DNA from: Treponema sp. UBA4232
GTDB lineage: Bacteria > Spirochaetota > Spirochaetia > Treponematales > Treponemataceae
Assembly (NCBI GenBank): GCA_002396325.1
Contig: DGXM01000218.1
Span: forward strand, 1-9,635
DNA length: 9,635 bases
Direction: 5' to 3'
In this document: positions 1-6,021 of the stretch, one piece after another
Layout: the number at the start of each line of letters is the position of its first letter
Position numbering within the stretch: position 1 is the first letter of the stretch
Notes under the pieces: model-generated
Databases searched by the model: none
What the model saw: the letters and a program-made list of their open reading frames with translations, nothing else
What the model was told of the DNA's origin: nothing
Made by a program: the position numbers and the translations under genes

Positions 1-1
1 C

Positions 2-52
2 GATGGCACGAACTCTGCCGGAAGAGCAGTGATTTTCAACACGCTGCGGTAG
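2..52 (+). CDS. Possible C-terminal tail of an unidentified + strand gene (partial)
   Basis: One + strand frame is open from the window edge and ends at a TAG at 50-52. It reads as 16 residues, beginning DGTNSAGR and ending FNTLR. The composition is protein-like and the position would make the gene convergent with the helicase. It is too short to assign a family. Two minus-strand frames are also open across this stretch, but neither has a convincing start codon and Shine-Dalgarno after the helicase stop. The call rests only on plausibility and could be wrong. Confidence 0.25.
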   Translation, partial: DGTNSAGRAVIFNTLR

Positions 53-66
53 ATTCCGGCATTTTT
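17..66 (+). terminator. Candidate hairpin terminator, + strand
   Basis: GCCGGAA at 17-23 pairs perfectly with TTCCGGC at 54-60. Inside it, GCAGTG (26-31) can pair with CAC (40-42) and TGC (45-47), leaving a two-base bulge and an eight-base loop. ATTTTT (61-66) follows directly. On the + strand this resembles a long, imperfect Rho-independent terminator for a gene ending near 52, although the stem would overlap that gene's last codons. On the minus strand no T run follows the hairpin, so it would not stop helicase transcription. Confidence 0.3.
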
Positions 67-92
67 CGCAATTCGGCCTGATGATTTTTGAT

Positions 93-2294
93 TTAATACT
101 CCTCTGCGCCGGACTTTTTGTAGAGTGCCGCGCTTCCACGGGAAGATCTCTGCGTTGCAGTATGCACATTTGCCCTGCCGTGTCGTTCACCCTTTGCCTT
201 TGAGCGGAAAGACTTTCCTTCCCTGCCACGGCGATCTTCTTCTCCGCGCCCCACTGCAAATCTGTCGCCGCCGAACCGCTCTCCACCGAACCTGCGCTCA
301 CCACGCTCTCTTCCACCACGACGTCCGCCGCCTCTGCGCGAAGAATAATCCTCACGGGCGGAAACAGATCCACCACCGGAAACAGACTTTGAATCCAGAT
401 GGATATGCGGCACCGAAGAATCCTCTTTTGAAAGAGCAATCGCCTTTTCACCGGCTTCCTTGGGCAGACTCAAGAGACAGAATTTATCGGCCATATCAAT
501 CGCATCAACATCCTTTCCACGGATATGAAGGAGCTCGGAAAAATAATCAGCAATCTTTCTTGGATTGTAACCGTCATGCCAACCCATCTGCACGTAAAGC
601 CTGAGCTGGTTCGTCGCAACGGAAACACCGCCTCTTTCCCTTCCACGTCCATCCTTTGCCTTTCCAACGGAAGCCGGATTGATTTTGCCGTAGCGTTTTT
701 TACTCAGTTCCTTACCGTAGGTCGCGGCCAAAAGCGATGCAACCACTTCCTGCGGATCCTGTCCTTCGCAAAGCTCCATTGCAAGCTGATCAAACACGGG
801 ATCGCCTTTTCTCAAATGAGGCACTTTCTTTTCCGCAGTCTCATTTTCCGCAGCGGGAGATTCAAAGCCTTCATCCTCGGAAACATTTTCACCGCGGTCT
901 GAAACCGAAACATCCTCATCTTCGGAAGGCACATTGTTGAGACCGAGTTTTTCCTTCACTTCATCAAAAAGACGCACTCTTTTAACCGAAAGCACTTCCT
1001 CCACAGACGGCACCTGTCCTTCGACCATCTCGCCCTTTGCGGACTTCTTGATTGCATTGCGCAAAAATCCCAGTTTGCGTCTTGCTTCTTCCGGACGCAC
1101 AAAAGTCACAGCCATTCCAGCCGCACCGGCACGTCCTGTACGACCGATTCTGTGCACATAAGTGGGACCGTCAAAAGGCAGTTCATAATTCACCACATGG
1201 GTAAGTCCCTCAATGTCAATTCCACGGGCAGCCACATCTGTAGCCACAAGAATGCGGGTCTTTTTCGAACGGAATCTGGAAAGAATCTTTTCACGCTGAC
1301 TCTGGGGAATGTCTCCGTGAAGAGCGGCAACCTGGTATCCCTTTTCATCAAGGGCCTTGCTCACCATATCGGCATCAGACTTTTTCTGCACGAAAACCAG
1401 ACCGTAAAAATCCGGGGAAATGTCAACAAGACGCACAAGAGCCTCCAGTTTTTCATTCTCGCGCACGACCCAGTATTTCTGTTCTATTAAAAGGGGCTCC
1501 TCCTCGTGACCTTCCTCTTCGACAATCTCGTAGTCCCCCATGAATTTTCCAGCAATCTTCAGGATGGGAGCCGGAATTGTGGCACTGAAAAGAAGCACAC
1601 GGCAGTCAGGATTAGCAGTGGAGAAAATGTTTTCAATGTCGTCCACAAATCCCATATCGAGCATTTCATCTCCCTCGTCAAGGATGAAATATTCAATTTT
1701 GCTGATGTCGAGAGCACCGCGGTCAATAAGATCCTGCACACGTCCCGGTGTACCGACAACAATCTCCACGCCGCGTTTAAGAGCCCGGATCTGCTCGCTG
1801 TATGAGGATCCTCCGTAAACCGTCATGCTTCTGGGGTAGCGGCCTGTTGTGAACGATGCCATTTCCGTTGAAGTCTGCATTGCAAGCTCTCTGGTGGGCT
1901 CGAGGATTATTGCACGAACATGCCCTGTATCCTCGCGGAGTCTCTGCACCAAAGGAAGTCCGAAAGCGGCTGTTTTCCCTGTACCGGTTCTTGCACGGGC
2001 CACGACATTTGCATCTCCGTTCAAAAGACGCGGTATTGCAAGCACCTGAATCGGCGACGGATGCTCAAATCCCTTTTTCCTGATTGCCTCAAGCACGGTT
2101 TCATCGAGTCCCAAATCCTCGAAAGACATCTCACCGTCATCTTCAGTTTCAGTCAAGTCTCCCGAACCGGCGGAACTGTCTTCAGCGGCCTGAATTTCCT
2201 TGTCCGTGAAATCCGCATCCAAATCAGGAGCGAATCCGTTTTGAGAAGAGGGCATAAAATCCCCTTCATTCTGAGAAATGATTTTTTCTTCCAT
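93..2294 (-). CDS. deaD: DEAD-box ATP-dependent RNA helicase, DeaD/CsdA type, with DbpA-like RNA-binding domain
   Basis: This 733-residue protein is an ATP-driven RNA unwinding enzyme; the family acts in ribosome assembly, cold adaptation and mRNA turnover. After an acidic N-terminal extension (about 1-55) come the Q motif (F58, GFEHPSPIQ at 75-83), motif I ARTGTGKT (101-108), PTRELA (133-138), TPGR (182-185), motif II as DEGD rather than DEAD (206-209), SAT (237-239), motif V ATDVAARGID (351-360) and motif VI HRIGRTGR (381-388). An acidic linker (about 456-490) precedes a DbpA-type RNA-binding domain (about 564-635) and an RG-rich tail (653-690). The ATG at 2294 is supported by AGGGGA six bases upstream. 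It is transcribed divergently from the lolA operon. The helicase call is secure; the choice of deaD over another family symbol is less so. Confidence 0.95.
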   Translation of the reverse strand: MEEKIISQNEGDFMPSSQNGFAPDLDADFTDKEIQAAEDSSAGSGDLTETEDDGEMSFEDLGLDETVLEAIRKKGFEHPSPIQVLAIPRLLNGDANVVARARTGTGKTAAFGLPLVQRLREDTGHVRAIILEPTRELAMQTSTEMASFTTGRYPRSMTVYGGSSYSEQIRALKRGVEIVVGTPGRVQDLIDRGALDISKIEYFILDEGDEMLDMGFVDDIENIFSTANPDCRVLLFSATIPAPILKIAGKFMGDYEIVEEEGHEEEPLLIEQKYWVVRENEKLEALVRLVDISPDFYGLVFVQKKSDADMVSKALDEKGYQVAALHGDIPQSQREKILSRFRSKKTRILVATDVAARGIDIEGLTHVVNYELPFDGPTYVHRIGRTGRAGAAGMAVTFVRPEEARRKLGFLRNAIKKSAKGEMVEGQVPSVEEVLSVKRVRLFDEVKEKLGLNNVPSEDEDVSVSDRGENVSEDEGFESPAAENETAEKKVPHLRKGDPVFDQLAMELCEGQDPQEVVASLLAATYGKELSKKRYGKINPASVGKAKDGRGRERGGVSVATNQLRLYVQMGWHDGYNPRKIADYFSELLHIRGKDVDAIDMADKFCLLSLPKEAGEKAIALSKEDSSVPHIHLDSKSVSGGGSVSAREDYSSRRGGGRRGGRERGERRFGGERFGGDRFAVGRGEEDRRGREGKSFRSKAKGERHGRANVHTATQRSSRGSAALYKKSGAEEY
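225..338 (-). repeat. RG/RGG-rich low-complexity tail of the helicase
   Basis: This coding stretch covers residues about 653-690 and consists largely of Arg and Gly, with repeated RRGG, GGER and FGG-like units. Such tails in DEAD-box helicases are basic, disordered RNA-binding segments that often promote condensate formation (family knowledge). The repetitive Arg codons also explain the long spurious open frame on the opposite strand here. Confidence 0.8.
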
Positions 2295-2300
2295 TATGTT

Positions 2301-2318
2301 TCCCCTGCGTAAAAACGC
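2301..2318 (-). promoter_or_regulatory. Helicase Shine-Dalgarno with abutting hairpin
   Basis: On the minus strand GCGT-TTTT-ACGC (2307-2318) can form a four-base-pair hairpin whose 3' side directly touches the Shine-Dalgarno AGGGGA (2301-2306), which lies six bases before the ATG. The ribosome site decides the start codon. Any regulatory role of the hairpin is inference. Confidence 0.5.
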
Positions 2319-2477
2319 TACACAACAAGAACCGCATAATGAAACAAATCCTCCGGTCGCCCGGCTCTATGTAAGATTGATTTCCCCGTTCCAAAAAGAT
2401 GCAAAAACCCGCAACGATTTTCCATACTCTTCTAACTGCGGTTACTGATTGTCATGTTTTTCAAATAAAATCACGTC

Positions 2478-2506
2478 ATCTTACAAGTTTTTCGACATAT
2501 AATCAA
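2478..2506 (-). promoter_or_regulatory. Candidate sigma70-type promoter for the helicase
   Basis: On the minus strand TTGATT (2506-2501) and TAAGAT (2483-2478) are separated by exactly 17 bases, each matching four of six consensus positions. Transcription would begin near 2471 and give a leader of about 175 bases. AT-rich sequence makes chance matches common, and a weaker TTTTGG-17-TACATA pair lies nearer the gene. Confidence 0.3.
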
Positions 2507-2669
2507 TACATTCCGGCAAAATAATTCAGGAAACATCTTCTTAAAATTCGCCTGCCCCTCTCCAAATTCCCAAAAGCTGTCAATTCAGGGCAAACGCATC
2601 ATACGTTTAAGGAAAAAGCGTCGCAAAGGAGCGGAAAAGGCTTTCGGAAACGCCCCGGTTTCAAGGGGA

Positions 2670-2698
2670 TTGACCTAATTCATAGAATTATCTATTAT
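2670..2698 (+). promoter_or_regulatory. Sigma70-type promoter of the lolA-rodZ-rimO-pcrA-rlmM operon
   Basis: TTGACC (2670-2675) and TATTAT (2693-2698) are spaced by 17 bases and each match five of six consensus positions. Transcription would start near 2705, leaving a leader of about 60 bases before the lolA ATG. It is the only strong promoter I see for the five-gene run. A CCCC/GGGG inverted repeat directly upstream of the -35 box could be an operator, but nothing proves this. Confidence 0.7.
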
Positions 2699-2752
2699 AT
2701 TGTATTCTGCCGTAATTGTGTGCAGTAGTTTTTTTTCTGTGTAAATTAGTTC

Positions 2753-2757
2753 AGGAG
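2753..2757 (+). promoter_or_regulatory. lolA ribosome binding site
   Basis: AGGAG lies nine bases before the ATG at 2767. It fixes the lolA start there rather than at the in-frame TTG at 2716, which has no ribosome site and would add 17 residues in front of a classical signal peptide. Confidence 0.85.
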
Positions 2758-2766
2758 ATATATCTT

Positions 2767-3426
2767 ATGAAAAAACTGTGGCTTTCATTGGCGGCTCTTC
2801 TCTTTTCAGGAGCCATTGCTTCAGCGCAGATTGTTACCGCAAGCGCATATTTCAACGACGTAAGCACTTATTATGAAGGAATCAGCACCTATGAAGTGGA
2901 TATTACTGTAAATGCCGCCGGACGCAGAATGGTCGGACACGCTCTTTTCAGCAGACCGCAGATGGTACGCATTGATTTTTCCACACCCCGCGGGCAGACG
3001 CTTCTTTTCGACGGAAGCACACTCATAATCTACCTGCCAAACCAGGAGACGGTCCTTCAGCAGGCAGCAACCACACAGGAAGAACAGATTTCCGCAAGAG
3101 GACTCACGCTTATGCGCCGTTACTACACAGTCGCATTTGAGAGCGGCCCCACGCCGGTTCCCTTAGACGAAGGCAGCAGCACAAAAGTCGTAAACCTCAT
3201 CCTTACCCGCAGGGCATCGTCCGAAGCGTTCAGCACCATAAAGCTTTCTATTGACGCAAATTCAAAGCTCATCCGCAGAGTCGAGGCAACAACACCGCAG
3301 GGCAAAGTCTACAGATTCGACTTTACAAACTACAGCGGAATCAACCGCGCAATATCCGATCAACGGTTCATATACGATCCGCCGTCTTCCGTAAATGCCT
3401 ACAACAATTTCTTGTTCCAGGAGTGA
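2767..3426 (+). CDS. lolA: LolA-like periplasmic lipoprotein carrier
   Basis: The predicted 219-residue precursor belongs to the LolA family, periplasmic chaperones that take lipoproteins from the inner-membrane LolCDE exporter to the outer membrane. Residues 1-20 form a Sec signal peptide (MKK, a hydrophobic core, then ASA before Q21), with no lipobox Cys, so a soluble periplasmic protein is expected. The LolA core is visible in the segment from G57 to Q99: SRPQMVRIDF (62-71), then PRGQTLLFDGS (74-84) and IIYLPNQ (87-93), with a C-terminal FIYDPP (201-206). This corresponds to the family's R-P-x-x-x-R, D-G and Y-x-P landmarks. It is first in the operon, and its last two sense codons (CAG GAG) supply the rodZ ribosome site. 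No lolB-like gene is in the window. The main alternative is a LolA-fold protein with another cargo. Confidence 0.88.
   Translation: MKKLWLSLAALLFSGAIASAQIVTASAYFNDVSTYYEGISTYEVDITVNAAGRRMVGHALFSRPQMVRIDFSTPRGQTLLFDGSTLIIYLPNQETVLQQAATTQEEQISARGLTLMRRYYTVAFESGPTPVPLDEGSSTKVVNLILTRRASSEAFSTIKLSIDANSKLIRRVEATTPQGKVYRFDFTNYSGINRAISDQRFIYDPPSSVNAYNNFLFQE
3419..3423 (+). promoter_or_regulatory. rodZ ribosome binding site inside the end of lolA
   Basis: AGGAG, formed by the last two sense codons of lolA, lies seven bases before the rodZ ATG at 3431. The lolA stop sits between the two. Terminating ribosomes would therefore free this site, which suggests coupled translation. It also rules out the earlier in-frame ATG at 3395 inside lolA. 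Confidence 0.8.
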
Positions 3427-3430
3427 TGAG

Positions 3431-4552
3431 ATGGAAAGTTACGGAGCATTGCTGAAAAAAGCCCGCGAGGACCAGGAGCTTTCCATCGAAGATGTGGAGG
3501 CCAAAACCACAATCACACGCCAGTATATAGAAGGACTTGAAAGCGAAAAGAACGATGCCTTTCCCGGCGAACCTTATATGATTGGATTTCTGAAGTTGTA
3601 TGCGGATTTTCTGGGCTTGAATTCAGAGGATCTGCTGAAACTTTACAACGCAAAGAAGATTCAGGAGTCGCCGATTCCAGTGGAGCTTCTGCAGAAAAAG
3701 AAACCCAAATTCCTTGTGCCGCTGATTGTCACGCTTTCCATCCTGCTGCTTGCCGGTGTGGGCGTGTATCTGTATTTCTTCGTGTTCAAGATTCCGCAGA
3801 AAAAAGTCGAGATTGCGAAACTTGCCGCAGAGACGAAAAAGATTCATCAGTACGAATTCTCGGGAACCACTGAAACCCATCGTATGTACAAGGGCGACCA
3901 GATTCTTATCCCCGCTCAGGAGGGAGAGGGAAACGTTGTGCTCACGGTGAAAGACACACTTGCGGCCCTCACAATCCAGACCCCGGCAGGCGACCAGAGA
4001 ATCGACCTTGGAGAAGAGAGAGCTCTCGACATTGACGGTGACAGCACCACAGACGTGATTCTTTACCTCAGCGACATTGATATGAACGACGAAAACCGCG
4101 GAGCACAGGTCAGGATGCTTCTTCAGGACGAAAGCGCAATTTCTCTTTCACCGATTACAGCCGCTTCCGACACCCCCGAGCAGTCAGCCACTCCGACTCC
4201 CGCACCGCAGACCGGTAATCCCCGGCAGAAAGTCATTCACGAGTCGAACAGGCCGTACCCCTTCACACTCACAATTTCATTCAGGAACACCTGTCTTCTC
4301 CGCTACCGTGTGGACAACAAGGAAAAGATTGAAAATCACTACACTGCGAATTCTTCCTATATCCCGCTCACCGCTCAAAACGGAATCAGACTCTGGGTAA
4401 GCAATGAAAATGCAATACGTCTTCAGGTTACTGCGGACACACGAAACATTGACCTTGACATAGGCCCGGACGGTCACGTTCAGGTTGAGGACATCAAGTG
4501 GGTTCAGGGCAGCGACGGCAAATACCGCATTGTGGTAGAGGAAGTGGATTAA
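3431..4552 (+). CDS. rodZ: RodZ-like membrane protein with N-terminal HTH and C-terminal DUF4115 domain
   Basis: This 373-residue protein has RodZ architecture. RodZ is a bitopic inner-membrane protein that links the cytoplasmic MreB cytoskeleton to the wall-synthesis machinery. Residues 4-75 form a RodZ-type helix-turn-helix domain (LLKKAREDQELSIEDV, then a Y-I-x-G-L-E stretch and FLKLYADFLGL). A basic KKKPK segment precedes a single transmembrane helix (about 94-119). The extracytoplasmic part has a beta-rich region (about 140-240) not obvious in standard RodZ, a Pro/Thr linker (about 248-264) and a C-terminal DUF4115-type domain (about 278-370). Although the HTH resembles DNA-binding Xre domains, in RodZ it contacts MreB. 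The gene follows lolA by four bases. The RodZ call is firm by architecture; effects on this organism's shape are inference. Confidence 0.85.
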   Translation: MESYGALLKKAREDQELSIEDVEAKTTITRQYIEGLESEKNDAFPGEPYMIGFLKLYADFLGLNSEDLLKLYNAKKIQESPIPVELLQKKKPKFLVPLIVTLSILLLAGVGVYLYFFVFKIPQKKVEIAKLAAETKKIHQYEFSGTTETHRMYKGDQILIPAQEGEGNVVLTVKDTLAALTIQTPAGDQRIDLGEERALDIDGDSTTDVILYLSDIDMNDENRGAQVRMLLQDESAISLSPITAASDTPEQSATPTPAPQTGNPRQKVIHESNRPYPFTLTISFRNTCLLRYRVDNKEKIENHYTANSSYIPLTAQNGIRLWVSNENAIRLQVTADTRNIDLDIGPDGHVQVEDIKWVQGSDGKYRIVVEEVD

Positions 4553-4554
4553 TC

Positions 4555-6021
4555 GTGAGTGCAAGCAAGACTTTTTTCCTTGACCAGCACGGATGCGCAA
4601 AAAATCAGGTTGACGGTGAAATCATTTTGACCCGCCTTGAAAAACAGGGAATGGTTCGCACCGAAGACGCTTCAAAGGCGGATTTAATCATCATAAACAG
4701 CTGCGCCTTCATTGCTCAGGCCAAAGAAGAAAGTCTCAATTCCGTAATGCAGGCCCGTTCAGCATATCCAAATGCAAAAATCCTTCTTGCAGGATGTCTT
4801 GCCGAAAGATACGCAGATGTATTCAAAACCGAACTTCCCGAAGTTGACGGCATTTTTGGAAACGGCGACCTGACTCAAATCGACAACACGGTTTCATCTT
4901 TGTTCAAAGGCGAGCGCCCCGTTGTGAGACCGCCGCAGAAAGGAGTTTGCTGCGGAGACAGAAACCTGCTTCTTTCATTCAAAGGCTCGGCATACGTGAA
5001 AATCACCGAAGGCTGCAACAACAGATGCACATTCTGCGCAATTCCCATAATCCGCGGAGACCTCCGTTCAAGAAAATGCGATGAAATCGTGGAAGAAATC
5101 GAAATGCTTGTGAAAAAGCGCGGTGTTCACGAAATAAATTTGATCGGACAGGATTTGGCGGCCTTCGGCTGCGGCGAAGAGGATGATGTTTTAGGCAACG
5201 GCTGCAACTGGTTCACACCGATTTTCAAGACTCTCAAAGCACCTGTTCTGGAGAATCCTTCATTCGACATCGAAAACAAAGGCCCGTCTTTTTTATCCCA
5301 GCTTGTGGAACGCATTTCAAAAATCGAAGGAGACTTCTGGGTACGTCTTCTTTACATCCACCCGGATCACTTTAATCCCGACATCCTCGCGGTCATGAAA
5401 AAGGACCCGCGTTTCCTCCCCTACTTTGACATTCCGTTTCAGTCAGGAGAAGATTCCGTCATTCACGCAATGAACAGAAAAGGCAGTTTCGACAGCTACG
5501 TGAACCTTGTCCGCACAATCCGCGAGACATTTCCGGAATCCTGCATACGCACCACTTTCCTCACGGGTTTTCCCGGCGAAACAGACGAATCCGCAGAACG
5601 CACAAGGGAATTTCTTGAGACTATACAAAGCGACTGGAGCGGATGTTTTCCCTACTCACTGGAAGACGGCACTCCCGCCGAAAAACTCAAAGGCCGTGTC
5701 AGTGCAAAGACCGCACAAAAGAGGGCCGCCGAACTTGAAAAAATCCAAGGCAGAATCTCAAGCGAACGTCTCAAAAACCGCTGTGGAAAAATCTACGATG
5801 TATTAATAGAAGAAATAGTCGAAAACAAAGAAGGCACCGATGAAGGACTCGCAATCGGAAGAGCCTGGTTCGATGCTCCCGAAGTTGACGGAAGTTTTGT
5901 TGTACGCTACGACCTGGACGACAAAGATGCGGTTGAAGCAATCGTCCCCGGCGCAATGGTGAAAGCAAAAGCCTACGCCTCTTCCCAGGTAGACATAGAC
6001 GGAGTTTACGTTGGACGCTGA
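4555..6021 (+). CDS. rimO: Ribosomal protein uS12 (S12) aspartate methylthiotransferase RimO
   Basis: RimO is a radical-SAM enzyme that adds a methylthio group to a conserved aspartate of ribosomal protein uS12. This 488-residue protein shows the methylthiotransferase N-domain with its three cluster cysteines (C14 in GCAKNQVD, C50 in INSC, C81 in AGCL). The radical-SAM CxxxCxxC follows at C154/C158/C161, and a C-terminal TRAM domain at about 412-486. GRAWFDAPEVDG (435-446) matches the RimO-specific form of the TRAM region rather than MiaB. The GTG start lies two bases after the rodZ stop with GAGGAAG ten bases upstream; an earlier GTG at 4498 would overlap rodZ. An insertion (about 205-246) lengthens it beyond the usual 430-450 residues and carries extra cysteines C206 and C217. 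C132-C133 are also unusual. Confidence 0.92.
   Translation: MSASKTFFLDQHGCAKNQVDGEIILTRLEKQGMVRTEDASKADLIIINSCAFIAQAKEESLNSVMQARSAYPNAKILLAGCLAERYADVFKTELPEVDGIFGNGDLTQIDNTVSSLFKGERPVVRPPQKGVCCGDRNLLLSFKGSAYVKITEGCNNRCTFCAIPIIRGDLRSRKCDEIVEEIEMLVKKRGVHEINLIGQDLAAFGCGEEDDVLGNGCNWFTPIFKTLKAPVLENPSFDIENKGPSFLSQLVERISKIEGDFWVRLLYIHPDHFNPDILAVMKKDPRFLPYFDIPFQSGEDSVIHAMNRKGSFDSYVNLVRTIRETFPESCIRTTFLTGFPGETDESAERTREFLETIQSDWSGCFPYSLEDGTPAEKLKGRVSAKTAQKRAAELEKIQGRISSERLKNRCGKIYDVLIEEIVENKEGTDEGLAIGRAWFDAPEVDGSFVVRYDLDDKDAVEAIVPGAMVKAKAYASSQVDIDGVYVGR

Larger units (their letters stand above)
2295..2766. other. Divergent intergenic region between helicase and lolA
   Basis: These 472 bases separate two divergent genes. 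The right end holds the + strand promoter (2670-2698) and the lolA leader, which includes a run of eight T after an AG near 2727. Just upstream of the -35 box, CCCC (2653-2656) and GGGG (2665-2668) form a short inverted repeat. The left part is the probable helicase leader, with two four-base-pair hairpins (2353-2364 and 2307-2318). AAACG and CGTTT form another small inverted repeat near 2592-2608. I see no convincing protein gene, tRNA or recognisable riboswitch. A 35-codon minus-strand frame (2318-2425) lacks a properly spaced ribosome site. Confidence 0.6.

Noticed and set aside
17..61. tRNA-like appearance: a seven-pair end stem followed by A
   Set aside because: Only about 44 bases long, with no T-arm GGTTCRA sequence or D-arm; not a tRNA.
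125..604. A 159-codon open frame on the + strand opposite the helicase C-terminus
   Set aside because: It is antisense to the RG-rich tail and RNA-binding domain. Its composition (His, Pro and Arg-rich) is the complement of those codons, and no family signature is visible.
1152..1490. A 112-codon + strand frame opposite the helicase core
   Set aside because: It is antisense to conserved helicase motifs V and VI and has no ribosome site; a shadow frame.
2318..2425. A 35-codon minus-strand frame in the helicase leader as a real gene
   Set aside because: Its only purine-rich upstream element is one base from the ATG, too close to serve as a ribosome site. No signature is seen, so it is kept only as part of the leader finding.
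2716..2766. Upstream TTG start for lolA adding 17 residues
   Set aside because: It has no Shine-Dalgarno, lies only about 11 bases from the predicted transcription start, and would spoil the signal peptide beginning at 2767.
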